From the NCBI GenBank assembly GCA_913049525.1, contig CAJWYZ010000004.1:1-23758 (forward strand): DNA of 23,758 bases, read 5' to 3'. The DNA is from an uncultured Fidelibacterota bacterium. Its GTDB lineage: Bacteria > Fidelibacterota > Marinisomatia > SCGC-AAA003-L08 > D37C17. The notes under the pieces are model-generated. The model worked only from the letters and a program-made list of their open reading frames with translations. It was not told the origin of the DNA and did not search any database. The translations under genes and the position numbers were made by a program. Numbering within the stretch: position 1 is the first letter of the stretch; each line of letters starts with the position of its first letter. This document shows, in pieces, positions 8,036 to 17,087 of the stretch.

Positions 8036-9961
8036 TTATTTTTCTTCTTCCACAACCTCAAAATCAGCGTCCTCTACATCACCTTCTTTAGTACTGCCTT
8101 CGCTTGATTCATTTGCATCTGTATTGACATCTGCGCCATTAGGGGGTGTTTGTGCTTCCTGCTGGGCTGCCTGGTACATTTTCTGAGCTACCGGTTCCCA
8201 TGCCTTGTTTAGTCTTTCAATGGCTGTCTTGATTGCGTCAACATCTGAGCTGCCATTTGCTTGCTTCAACTGTTCAACAGCATCTTCAATAGGCTTTTTA
8301 TCGTCATCAGACAACTTATCACCAGCTTCTTTCATTTGACTTTCAGTTTGATAAATTAACTGATCTGCTGTATTATGAGTATCTACAGACTCTTTTTTTG
8401 CTTCATCATCTTTGGCATGTTTTTCAGCATCTACTTTCATTTTTTCAATTTCATTGTCTGACAAACCACTTGAAGCTTCTATCCGTATAGATTGCTCTTT
8501 TCCTGTAGCTTTATCGGAAGCAGATACATTAAGTATACCATTTGCATCGATATCAAATGTGACTTCAATTTGAGGAATCCCTCTTGGTGCAGGGGGAATG
8601 CCATCTAAATGAAATCGACCAAGAGACTTATTGTCTACCGCCATTGATCTTTCACCTTGCAAAACATGAATTTCTACAGATGGCTGACTATCAGCTGCAG
8701 TAGAAAATATTTGACTTTTCTTTGCTGGAATTGTTGAATTTGACTCAATTAATGCAGTTGAAACTCCGCCTAAGGTCTCAATTCCCAATGAAAGCGGAGT
8801 AACATCCAATAAAAGAATGTCATCTACATCGCCAGCCATAACTCCACCCTGAATTGCCGCACCAATAGCAACAACTTCATCTGGATTAACACCCTTGCCA
8901 GGCTCCTTGCTAAAGATATCATTTACAATTTTCTGAACCATTGGTATTCGAGTTGACCCGCCAACCAAAATAACTTCATCAATTTCAGACGCTTTCAATC
9001 CTGCATCTTTAATCGCCTTCTCACATGGTTTAATTGTTCGATTTATTAACTTTGCAATTAAGGTCTCATATTTTGCACGTGTAAGGCTGATATTCAAATG
9101 TCGCGGACCAGATGAATCTGCCGTAATGAAAGGTAAATTAATTTCCGTTTGTTTTGATGAACTTAGTTCACATTTAGCTTTTTCAGCAGTTTCTCTTAAC
9201 CGCTGCAATGCCATTGGATCTTTACCAAGATCTATGCCATCAGACTTATTAAATTCGCCAATTAAAAATTCAACCAATGCCTGATCAATATCGTCTCCAC
9301 CAAGATGCGTATCTCCATTGGTAGATTTTACTTCGAATACTCCATCACCAAGCTCAAGGATGGAAATATCAAATGTGCCACCACCAAAATCAAATACCGC
9401 AATTTTTTCATCTTTTTTCTTATCTAAACCATAGGCAAGCGCTGCCGCAGTTGGCTCATTAATTATTCTACGAACATTCAATCCTGCAATTGCACCTGCA
9501 TCTTTCGTTGCCTGTCTTTGCGAATCATTAAAATATGCAGGAACGGTTATAACTGCTTCAGTTACTTTTTCTCCTAAATATTCTTCAGCGGTTTGTTTCA
9601 ATTTTTGAAGAACCATTGCGCTAATTTGAGGCGGAGCATATTCTTTGCCTTGTGCAGATATTTTCAATTCACCATTTTTGCCCTTGATAGTTTTGTAGGG
9701 CATTTCTGAAATTTCAGTACCAACTTCAGCATGCATACGGCCAATAAATCGTTTTGATGAAGAAATTGTATTTTCGGGATTTGTGACAGCTTGACGTTTT
9801 GCCGGCTGACCAATTAATGTTTCTCCATCTTTGGTAAAAGCAACTACGGATGGTGTTGTGCGCCCACCTTCGCTATTTGTTATAACAGTTGGACTTCCAC
9901 CTTCCATTACAGCCACACATGAATTGGTAGTACCTAAATCTATACCAATAATCTTTGCCAT
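8036..9961 (-). CDS. dnaK: Chaperone protein DnaK (Hsp70)
   Basis: Cytoplasmic ATP-dependent Hsp70 chaperone of 641 residues, the normal size. The N-terminal [19 protein letters not shown] phosphate loop, the [13 protein letters not shown] motif near 193-205 and VGGSTRIP near 337-344 mark the ATPase domain. The conserved substrate-binding domain starts around 390 ([14 protein letters not shown]). The C-terminus is acidic ([14 protein letters not shown]), as in bacterial DnaK. The ATG at 9961 is preceded by AAGGAG at 9968-9973, with six bases between. grpE and dnaJ are not next to it. No CIRCE element (TTAGCACTC and its inverse) is visible upstream, so HrcA control is not supported here. Confidence 0.99.
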   Translation of the reverse strand: MAKIIGIDLGTTNSCVAVMEGGSPTVITNSEGGRTTPSVVAFTKDGETLIGQPAKRQAVTNPENTISSSKRFIGRMHAEVGTEISEMPYKTIKGKNGELKISAQGKEYAPPQISAMVLQKLKQTAEEYLGEKVTEAVITVPAYFNDSQRQATKDAGAIAGLNVRRIINEPTAAALAYGLDKKKDEKIAVFDFGGGTFDISILELGDGVFEVKSTNGDTHLGGDDIDQALVEFLIGEFNKSDGIDLGKDPMALQRLRETAEKAKCELSSSKQTEINLPFITADSSGPRHLNISLTRAKYETLIAKLINRTIKPCEKAIKDAGLKASEIDEVILVGGSTRIPMVQKIVNDIFSKEPGKGVNPDEVVAIGAAIQGGVMAGDVDDILLLDVTPLSLGIETLGGVSTALIESNSTIPAKKSQIFSTAADSQPSVEIHVLQGERSMAVDNKSLGRFHLDGIPPAPRGIPQIEVTFDIDANGILNVSASDKATGKEQSIRIEASSGLSDNEIEKMKVDAEKHAKDDEAKKESVDTHNTADQLIYQTESQMKEAGDKLSDDDKKPIEDAVEQLKQANGSSDVDAIKTAIERLNKAWEPVAQKMYQAAQQEAQTPPNGADVNTDANESSEGSTKEGDVEDADFEVVEEEK

Positions 9962-10005
9962 TTCTAACTCCTTTGTATAAAATTGATTGTCAAATTACTG
10001 CCAAA

Positions 10006-10034
10006 ATTATATCAATAATAATGCCAACAATTAA
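10006..10034 (-). promoter_or_regulatory. Possible dnaK promoter with TGGCA repeats
   Basis: The 97-base gap between clpC and dnaK contains an exact TATAAT on the minus strand (10006-10011), with a weak -35 match (TTAATT, 10029-10034) at 17-base spacing. TGGCA elements on the minus strand lie at 10022-10026 (in the spacer) and 9999-10003 (near the expected start). A third, inverted copy lies at 10047-10051. These may form an operator. The -35 is poor, so confidence is low. Confidence 0.25.
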
Positions 10035-10057
10035 TTTGCGCCTAAATGGCAGTGGTA

Positions 10058-12526
10058 TTAGTTTTCCGCCGGTTCGCTTGCTTTTGACGATTTTTTTCGT
10101 TTAGTCGTCTTTTTCTGCTTTTTAATCTCTTGGGAAAATTCTAACTGTTTATTTTTAGATTTAACGGTAATAACACCATTTTCCGCAAACTCACCAGTAA
10201 GAAATTTTGTTGAAATTTCATTTTCTATTTCATTTTGGATCATTCTTCTTAAAGGACGGGCTCCCCATTCTCTGTGCGAACCATCTCTAATTAGAATCTC
10301 TTTAGCAGATTTGGTAACTCGTAATGTATTATTTTTCTTTTCTAAGTTCTCTCGAAGATCTGCCAATTGAATATCAATGATGGCTTGTAGATCTTCCATT
10401 TGTAGAGAATTAAATATAATAATTTCATCAATACGATTAAGAAATTCTGGGATATAATATTTTTTAACCTCCGACATAATGTCTGTATAATTATCATTCT
10501 GCACATCTTCTTTTTCAGTTTTAAAACCAAATGAAGTAGAGCTAATGGATTTAGTTCCGACATTAGAAGTCATAATAATAATTGTATTACGGAAATCAAT
10601 AGCTCTCCCAAGACTATCTGTAATACGCCCTTCGTCTAAAATCTGTAATAGGATATTGTACACATCTCTATGTGCTTTTTCTATTTCGTCAAAAAGCACA
10701 ACTGAGTATGGCTTTCTTCGCACTTTTTCTGTGAGTTGACCGCCTTCTTCATATCCAACATATCCTGGAGGTGCGCCTATAAGTCTTGAGACATTATATC
10801 TTTCTGCATATTCACTCATATCTATTTTGATAAGAGAGTCATTATTAGAAAATAAATATTCAGCAAGCACCTTGGCTAATTCAGTTTTTCCAACTCCGGT
10901 AGGTCCGAGAAACATAAATGACCCAATGGGTCTATTCGGGTCTTTTAGTCCAGCCCTTGCCCTCTGCGTGGCTAAGGTTAATTTTTCAATTGCATCATTT
11001 TGTCCAACAATACTCTTCTTGAGCTCATCATTCATATGTAGAAGTTTTTCAGTTTCAGATTCAGCAACTTTTGCCAAAGGAATACCAGTTACCATTGATA
11101 CAATATCTGCAACATCTTCTTCAGTTACTTTTGGACGAGAGGATTTGTCCGAACTATCCCATTTATCTTGTGCTACTTTAAGTTTGGCAATCATTCTTCT
11201 TTCTTTATCTCTCATTTCTGCAGCTTGCTCAAATTTTTGCTTAGCAATTACAGACTCCTTCTTCTTCCTTAGTGAAGATATATTTTTTTCTAATTTAACT
11301 ATTTCGTCAGGTACATGAATATTATTAATATGAACATGTGAACCTACCTCATCCATAACATCAATAGCTTTATCTGGTAGATATTTATCAGAAATATATC
11401 GGTCACTTAATTCCACACAAGCTCGAATAGCGCTATCAGATAATTGAACTTGGTGATGTTCTTCATATTTCTCCTTTATTCCATTCAGAATTTGAATAGT
11501 CTCATCTAATGAAGGTGGATTTACCATAACTTTTTGAAATCTTCTTTCTAAAGCACCATCTTTCTCAATATATTTTCTAAACTCATTTAAAGTAGTGGCG
11601 CCAATTATCTGTATTTCTCCTCGAGCTAAAGCAGGTTTGAACATATTTGCAGCATCTAATGAACCAGATGCTCCGCCAGCTCCAACTAGAGTGTGCAATT
11701 CATCAATAAATACAATTATTTCAGAACAGGCTTCTAGTTCTAACATCATAGTACGCATACGTTCTTCAAATTGCCCTCTGTATTTTGTACCAGCAATTAA
11801 TCCTGCAAGATCCAATACTATGACACGCTGTCCCCATAAAATATGTGGAACGGTTTTTTCATAAATACGAAGAGCTAATCCTTCAACGATTGCGGTTTTA
11901 CCAACGCCAGGCTCTCCAATTAAAACAGGATTATTTTTCTTTCGTCTTGATAATATTTGCGCAAGCCTTTCCACCTCAACTTTTCTGCCAATGACGGGGT
12001 CTAATTTGCCATCTGAAGCCATTTTTGATATATCTCTGCTATATATATCAAGTGTGGGTGTTGGTGATTTTTTAGGGGTCTTTTTTTCCTTTTTAACGGG
12101 GGAAGAAGATGTTAGAGTGCTTAACAACTCATAATCTACTGTATATGCATTTAAAACTTCAGTAGCCAAACCTTCATCTTCTCTTGCTAAGGCAAGTAGA
12201 AGATGCATTTGATTTGCTACTTCCTCTTTATAATTTTGAGCTTCGCTAAAAGTTGTTCGTAATATTCGTTCTGCCCGTCTAGTTAATGGGAGATGCCCTA
12301 ACGTCATTGTACCACCACTTGGCTTGGCCATATCTTCAACCATTACCTTCATTTCATTAATATCACATCCAATTGAAATGAGAATATTAGCTGCTTTTCC
12401 ACTGCTATCTTTTATAATTCCTAGAAGCAGATGCTCAGAACCAACATAGCTATGACCTAATCGTACCGCTTCTTCTTTTGAAAATTTTAGTACCCTTTGT
12501 ACTCCCTTTGAAAAGTTTTCCTTCAT
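10058..12526 (-). CDS. clpC: ATP-dependent Clp protease ATPase subunit ClpC
   Basis: Hsp100 unfoldase of 822 residues that feeds substrates to ClpP. Two Clp N repeats occupy about 1-140. AAA domain 1 has Walker A GEPGVGKT (204-211) and Walker B IVFIDE (271-276). A UVR-type middle segment (KQKFEQAAEMRDKE, about 429-442) places it in ClpC rather than ClpA or ClpB, which has a much longer middle domain. AAA domain 2 has Walker A GPTGVGKT (541-548). The C-terminus ends in a Lys-rich tail of about 25 residues, which is unusual compared with short ClpC tails. It follows lolD by eight bases. No ctsR or mcsAB genes are next to it, unlike in Bacillus. Confidence 0.97.
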   Translation of the reverse strand: MKENFSKGVQRVLKFSKEEAVRLGHSYVGSEHLLLGIIKDSSGKAANILISIGCDINEMKVMVEDMAKPSGGTMTLGHLPLTRRAERILRTTFSEAQNYKEEVANQMHLLLALAREDEGLATEVLNAYTVDYELLSTLTSSSPVKKEKKTPKKSPTPTLDIYSRDISKMASDGKLDPVIGRKVEVERLAQILSRRKKNNPVLIGEPGVGKTAIVEGLALRIYEKTVPHILWGQRVIVLDLAGLIAGTKYRGQFEERMRTMMLELEACSEIIVFIDELHTLVGAGGASGSLDAANMFKPALARGEIQIIGATTLNEFRKYIEKDGALERRFQKVMVNPPSLDETIQILNGIKEKYEEHHQVQLSDSAIRACVELSDRYISDKYLPDKAIDVMDEVGSHVHINNIHVPDEIVKLEKNISSLRKKKESVIAKQKFEQAAEMRDKERRMIAKLKVAQDKWDSSDKSSRPKVTEEDVADIVSMVTGIPLAKVAESETEKLLHMNDELKKSIVGQNDAIEKLTLATQRARAGLKDPNRPIGSFMFLGPTGVGKTELAKVLAEYLFSNNDSLIKIDMSEYAERYNVSRLIGAPPGYVGYEEGGQLTEKVRRKPYSVVLFDEIEKAHRDVYNILLQILDEGRITDSLGRAIDFRNTIIIMTSNVGTKSISSTSFGFKTEKEDVQNDNYTDIMSEVKKYYIPEFLNRIDEIIIFNSLQMEDLQAIIDIQLADLRENLEKKNNTLRVTKSAKEILIRDGSHREWGARPLRRMIQNEIENEISTKFLTGEFAENGVITVKSKNKQLEFSQEIKKQKKTTKRKKSSKASEPAEN

Positions 12527-12534
12527 AGTTATTT

Positions 12535-13206
12535 TTATATTTCCTTTGTTATTTTTCCATCCTTCAAATACAATACACGATCAGCAATGTCTAAAATTGA
12601 CTGATCATGGGTAGCAATAATGAATGTTTGTTTATATTTAACCTTTAATTTAACCATTAATTTTAACATTTTTTGACTGTTATCTCTATCTAAATTTCCT
12701 GTGGGTTCATCAGCCAATATTATAGATGGGGCATTAATCATTGCCCTTACTACGGCGACACGTTGCCTTTCTCCTCCCGATATTTCATTTGGATAATGGT
12801 TCACCCTTTCCTCTAAGCCAATAAGTTTGAGCATCTCTTTCGCAACATTTTGTGGAACATTTGAATAATTTTCAGTGATCATTTGCGGTATTAATAAATT
12901 TTCAAGGATTGTAAATTCTGGAAGGAGATGATGGAATTGAAAAATAAATCCCAATTTTTGCCTACGTATACTAGTGATATCTACAGTATTTGAGAGATCT
13001 AATTCATCTATTATTAGACTTCCTGAAAAATCTGAGTCCAAAGTACCTAATATATTAAGCAGGGTCGATTTACCAGAACCCGATGGGCCCATTAAAACAA
13101 GAATCTCACCTCTTTCTACAGCTATATGGAGATTATTTAAGACTGGAATTGCTTCTCCTGCTTTATGGTATATTTTAGAAATATTTTGCGCTTCAAGTAT
13201 GGGCAT
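12535..13206 (-). CDS. lolD: Lipoprotein-releasing ABC transporter ATPase LolD
   Basis: ABC ATPase of 223 residues that would power extraction of lipoproteins from the inner membrane. Walker A is GPSGSGKS (40-47), the signature SGGERQR is at about 143-149, Walker B with the D-loop is IILADEPTGNLD (162-173), and the H-loop His is in ATHDQ. Its ATG overlaps the stop of the preceding permease gene by one base (TAATG), and the two permease genes lie directly upstream, as expected for a LolCDE complex. Sequence alone cannot fully exclude the related MacB or FtsE-type ATPases. Two adjacent LolC/E-length permeases make Lol most likely. Confidence 0.92.
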   Translation of the reverse strand: MPILEAQNISKIYHKAGEAIPVLNNLHIAVERGEILVLMGPSGSGKSTLLNILGTLDSDFSGSLIIDELDLSNTVDITSIRRQKLGFIFQFHHLLPEFTILENLLIPQMITENYSNVPQNVAKEMLKLIGLEERVNHYPNEISGGERQRVAVVRAMINAPSIILADEPTGNLDRDNSQKMLKLMVKLKVKYKQTFIIATHDQSILDIADRVLYLKDGKITKEI

Positions 13207-14381
13207 TATCTTCTAAATCCTATGGCTTTAATGGGATCAATGTTGGATGCTTTTATTGAAGGATATAAACCTGCTATTATCAACAGTATTAGCGACACTA
13301 TAAATATTAATACAATATAGCTATTTTTTAATATTAAAGGGAAATCAAAGAATAATCCTCCGGGAAAAAGCACGTCCATCAAGTTAAAATAATTGTCAAG
13401 TTGAATAAATGCCAATGACAATAAAATGCCAATTGCACTACTAATAATTGAAGTTGAGATTGCTTGAAAAATAAATATATTCTTAATATCGCTAGAATTC
13501 ATACCAATGGCGCGCAATATACCGATTTGTGGTATTTTCTGCATTACGGACAAACTCATCATGCTCATAAGGGTAAATCCTGCTATACCTACTATTAGGA
13601 ATCCAATTATTGAATAGGTGTACTTTTCTAACTTCATGGCCGAAATAAACGATCCATGATTTTTCTCCCAATACATATATCTAAGTTTTGGAAACAACGT
13701 CTTTATGTTGGAAATTAATTGGCTATCCAATGGTTCGTCTAAGTAGAGGATATTTTGTTTTTCCGGAAGAAAATCACTTAATAAATCATAATTACAGAAA
13801 ACATGTTTCTGATTATAGTCCAATATTTCCACATCGAAAATTCCTCCTATAATCATTTGTTTCCTATTAGGCAATCCAGTAAATATATTAATTCTTTCTG
13901 GGTGAGCAAGCAAGACCGCATCTCCCAATGATAAATCTAATCTTACAGCAAGAGATCTTCCAATATATAAATTAGAATTTTCAGTTGAACTATCCATTTC
14001 AAATAAATCAGGCAATAATACTTTATGTTTAAAATCATTAAAATCTTCAATCCCGTGAATCGCAACAAACCTGAATTCGCCGTCATTCATTATAATTATT
14101 TGATCTTCAATTCCTCTTTGTGATTGAATATTATTTGTTTGAAGAAAATTACCCAATTCATTTTCATTTGTAGAAATAACATTCATTAATTTCCCTGGAA
14201 ATGAAATATGTTCTAATTTTGTGAATATGGCATATTCCATTCCTTCCATAACTGATAGCGTTAGGGAGACAGTTAAACAACCAATGACAACGCCAGCAAA
14301 TGGAAATAATAAATTCCAATTATATGTCCCCGTATTTTGCTTACTCACGATAAATTTAATTATAAACTTGATTCTACTCAT
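13206..14381 (-). CDS. lolE: LolC/E-family lipoprotein-releasing permease (second copy)
   Basis: Integral inner-membrane protein of 391 residues counted from the ATG at 14381. One N-terminal membrane segment (about 24-46) is followed by a large periplasmic domain. Three C-terminal membrane segments then form an FtsX-type domain, with the loop GILRAIGMNSSDIKNIFIFQA before the last two. The frame is open to 14444, but MSRIKFIIKFIVSKQ is the normal family start and gives only an 8-base overlap with the gene before. The last residues DPIKAIGFRR match the usual LolC/E end. Whether it is C or E cannot be decided, so the symbol is provisional. Confidence 0.88.
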   Translation of the reverse strand: MSRIKFIIKFIVSKQNTGTYNWNLLFPFAGVVIGCLTVSLTLSVMEGMEYAIFTKLEHISFPGKLMNVISTNENELGNFLQTNNIQSQRGIEDQIIIMNDGEFRFVAIHGIEDFNDFKHKVLLPDLFEMDSSTENSNLYIGRSLAVRLDLSLGDAVLLAHPERINIFTGLPNRKQMIIGGIFDVEILDYNQKHVFCNYDLLSDFLPEKQNILYLDEPLDSQLISNIKTLFPKLRYMYWEKNHGSFISAMKLEKYTYSIIGFLIVGIAGFTLMSMMSLSVMQKIPQIGILRAIGMNSSDIKNIFIFQAISTSIISSAIGILLSLAFIQLDNYFNLMDVLFPGGLFFDFPLILKNSYIVLIFIVSLILLIIAGLYPSIKASNIDPIKAIGFRR

Positions 14382-15594
14382 ATCGAAGTGCTTCTGATGG
14401 AGATATTTTAGAAAAATATTTTGCAGGGATATATGAAAATCCAATTGTTATTAGCAAAGTAATAATTGGATAAAATAAAAAATAAACCGAAGAGATTTTA
14501 ACTGGTAAATACTCCATAAAATAAACATCATTAGGCAATTTAATAATATGATAAACAGATTCAAAATATAAAACACAAAGGCTCATAATCACACCTAAAA
14601 GACTGCCAGATAATCCAATTATTGCGCCCTCTTTGATTATAATTTGTTTCACTTGGGATATTGTTAATCCCATTGATTGAAGTATGCCGAATTCTCTAGT
14701 TTTTTCGATGATAATCATCCATAGTGATGCACCAATGTTGAATATTCCTACGGCAGTAATAAAGAACATTATCAACTTTATTGGGATGTCATAAACACTT
14801 AACCAATCTAATAAACTTGCATGCCTTTCTTTCCACGTTGTTGTCATATATGGCATTGTACCTAAAGCTTCGGCTATTAAAATATCAGCATTCTCAACTT
14901 CATCTGGATTGTTAACATTTAAAATTAATCCTGTCATTTGGGATTCCATCTCAAAAATACTCTTCGCTTTTTCAAGCGGAACAAAAGCCAGCAATTTATC
15001 ATATTCAGGGAAATCAGTTTGAAACGTATTGGCAACTTTAAGTATTTCTGCATTGAATAATTGTTTTGAAACAATCTCCTCAGGATTTAAAATAATAATA
15101 TTATCTTCTTCAGAAATTTCCATTAATTCAGCCAATTTATTTCCTACTATAATACTATTCTTCTTATCAAACTTTGACTCTGTTGTAGTAAATTTGTTTA
15201 ATTGAAAAATACTATTTAGAGCTTTTTCTGGCACACCATACAAAATCACACCTTCAGAATGAGATCCTTTTCTGATAATTGCATGCTTCTCAATATAGGG
15301 TGCTGTATTTTTTAATTGAGGATGGACTTTTTGGATGATGATAGAATCCAATTCATGAATTTTCTCATCTTTAATCTCATCAGATAGATAACTTTGAATT
15401 CTAATGTGTCCGTCTATTCCAGATAATTTATTATTAATAACGTCGTTAAATCCATCTGATATACATGAAATAATAATTAGAGATGATATTCCAAGCATCA
15501 AGCCGATAATGCTTAAAATTGTGGAAAAAGAAATAAAACCGAAGTTATGGCTTGAGAGGAGATGCCGGAGGGCAATCCGGGTGGTAAGATTCAT
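14374..15594 (-). CDS. lolC: LolC/E-family lipoprotein-releasing permease (first copy)
   Basis: 406-residue partner of the following permease. An N-terminal Arg/Leu-rich stretch (NLTTRIALRHLLSS) leads into a membrane segment at about 20-45. A periplasmic domain of about 220 residues follows, then three C-terminal membrane segments. The FtsX-type motif TREFGILQSMGLTISQVKQII lies between the first and second of these. The end, SPSEALRYE, is typical of LolC/E. Its ATG overlaps the lysS TGA as ATGA. Together with the next two genes it should form a heteromeric LolCDE complex. The lolC versus lolE naming is arbitrary here. Confidence 0.88.
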   Translation of the reverse strand: MNLTTRIALRHLLSSHNFGFISFSTILSIIGLMLGISSLIIISCISDGFNDVINNKLSGIDGHIRIQSYLSDEIKDEKIHELDSIIIQKVHPQLKNTAPYIEKHAIIRKGSHSEGVILYGVPEKALNSIFQLNKFTTTESKFDKKNSIIVGNKLAELMEISEEDNIIILNPEEIVSKQLFNAEILKVANTFQTDFPEYDKLLAFVPLEKAKSIFEMESQMTGLILNVNNPDEVENADILIAEALGTMPYMTTTWKERHASLLDWLSVYDIPIKLIMFFITAVGIFNIGASLWMIIIEKTREFGILQSMGLTISQVKQIIIKEGAIIGLSGSLLGVIMSLCVLYFESVYHIIKLPNDVYFMEYLPVKISSVYFLFYPIITLLITIGFSYIPAKYFSKISPSEALRYE

Positions 15595-17087
15595 TTGTCT
15601 TCATGCCGCATAGCAGGAAATAATATGACATCCTTGATAGATTCCTGTTGAGTAAGCAACATTACAAGACGATCAACTCCAATACCAACTCCACCAGTAG
15701 GAGGCATTCCTATTTCAATTGCCTGAAGAAAATTTTCATCAACAATTTGTGCTTCTTCATCCCCTGAGTCTCGAAGTTTTGCTTGGGCTTCTAAACGATT
15801 TCTCTGTTCAATAGGATCATTTAATTCACTGAATGCGTTTGCAAATTCCATTCCTGCAATAAATAATTCAAATCTTTCAACAATGTCAGCATTTCCATTA
15901 CGGTCTTCTTTTGCAAGTGGCGAAATAGCTTTTGGATAATCAGTTACAAAAATTGGTTCAATTAAGTGAGGTTCCACTAATTCTCCAAATATTTTATCTA
16001 AAACTTGACCATAGTTCATTCCATTGGCAATATCTAAAGACTTAGATTTTGCAAATGTCGTTAAATCATCTTCATCCATTTTTGATAAATCTTCATTAGT
16101 ATATTCTTCCAAGAGCTTAAACATGGTATTTTTATGAAATGGCTTCTTTAAATCAATCGTATGTCCACCAAATAACAGAGAGTTACTTGACGTCTCCTCT
16201 GCAACTTGTTTAAAAAGATCTTCAGTAAAATCCATCATTTCATAAATATCAGAATATGCGTGATAAAATTCCAAAGATGTGTATTCCGGATTATGATTTC
16301 TATCCATACCTTCATTTCTGAAATTTTTTGCAAGTTCATATACTTTCTCAAATCCACCTATAATTAATCGTTTTAAATATAATTCATCCGCAATTCTTAA
16401 ATATAGAGATTCTTCCAGGGTATTATGAAATGTCGTAAACGGTCGCGCAGAAGCACCACCATAAACAGGTTGAAGAACTGGCGTTTCCACTTCAATAAAG
16501 CCATTGTCATCTAAATATTTTCTAGTTGATGAAATAATTTTGGCTCTCTTTTTAAAAACAGCTTTTATATCCGGGTTTGCAATTAGGTCTAGTTGTCTAT
16601 GGCGATATCGTAATTCTTTATCTTCAAATGCATTAAAAGATTCTCCCTCTTTTTCTTTCATATTAGGAAGGGGACGAATATTTTTTGATAAAATATGAAT
16701 ATTATCTGCTTTTATAGACAATTCGCCCATTTTGGTAATAAATAGTTCACCAGTACATCCCACAATATCGCCCAAATCAAGATTGCGGACAATATTATCA
16801 TAAATAGTATCTGGCAATAAATCGTTTTTCAAATAGATTTGAATTTTTCCACTCTCATCTTGAATATGTGTGAAACTGGCTTTGCCCATTTTTCTAAAAG
16901 AAACCATTCTTCCTGCGGTAATCACTTTTTCTCCAACTCCACTTTCACCTTTTTGAGTTAATGATTCAATGGCATCTTTTTTGTTGAAATTATAGGCATA
17001 TGGATTAATCCCCAAATCTTTAATTTTTTCCAGCTTTTCTAAACGAAATTTTATTATCTCTTGTAAATTTTTCTGTTCTGTTTCCAA
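15591..17087 (-). CDS. lysS: Lysyl-tRNA synthetase, class II
   Basis: Class II synthetase of 498 residues that charges tRNA-Lys. The N-terminal OB-fold anticodon domain covers about 50-150. Motif 2 is seen in FRNEGMDRNHNPEYTSLE (about 255-272) and motif 3 in GGVGIGVDRLVMLLT (465-479). The start is TTG at 17087, immediately after the prfB TAA with no gap. There is no Met to replace it until deep in the protein, and the TTG start gives the standard N-terminal helix (RLEKLEKIKDLGINPYAY). A weak GGA lies about eight bases upstream, inside prfB. The end overlaps lolC by ATGA. Confidence 0.97.
   Translation of the reverse strand: METEQKNLQEIIKFRLEKLEKIKDLGINPYAYNFNKKDAIESLTQKGESGVGEKVITAGRMVSFRKMGKASFTHIQDESGKIQIYLKNDLLPDTIYDNIVRNLDLGDIVGCTGELFITKMGELSIKADNIHILSKNIRPLPNMKEKEGESFNAFEDKELRYRHRQLDLIANPDIKAVFKKRAKIISSTRKYLDDNGFIEVETPVLQPVYGGASARPFTTFHNTLEESLYLRIADELYLKRLIIGGFEKVYELAKNFRNEGMDRNHNPEYTSLEFYHAYSDIYEMMDFTEDLFKQVAEETSSNSLLFGGHTIDLKKPFHKNTMFKLLEEYTNEDLSKMDEDDLTTFAKSKSLDIANGMNYGQVLDKIFGELVEPHLIEPIFVTDYPKAISPLAKEDRNGNADIVERFELFIAGMEFANAFSELNDPIEQRNRLEAQAKLRDSGDEEAQIVDENFLQAIEIGMPPTGGVGIGVDRLVMLLTQQESIKDVILFPAMRHEDK

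Noticed and set aside
9962..10057. CIRCE element upstream of dnaK
   Set aside because: No TTAGCACTC or GAGTGCTAA-like arms are present in this gap.
10827..11318. 163-residue open frame on the plus strand
   Set aside because: It lies fully antisense to clpC, has a Ser/Leu/Phe-rich low-information sequence with no recognisable motif, and clpC is certain on the other strand.
14382..14444. N-terminal extension of the second Lol permease (21 extra residues)
   Set aside because: The extension would overlap the previous gene by 71 bases and does not look like the family; the ATG at 14381 gives the standard start.
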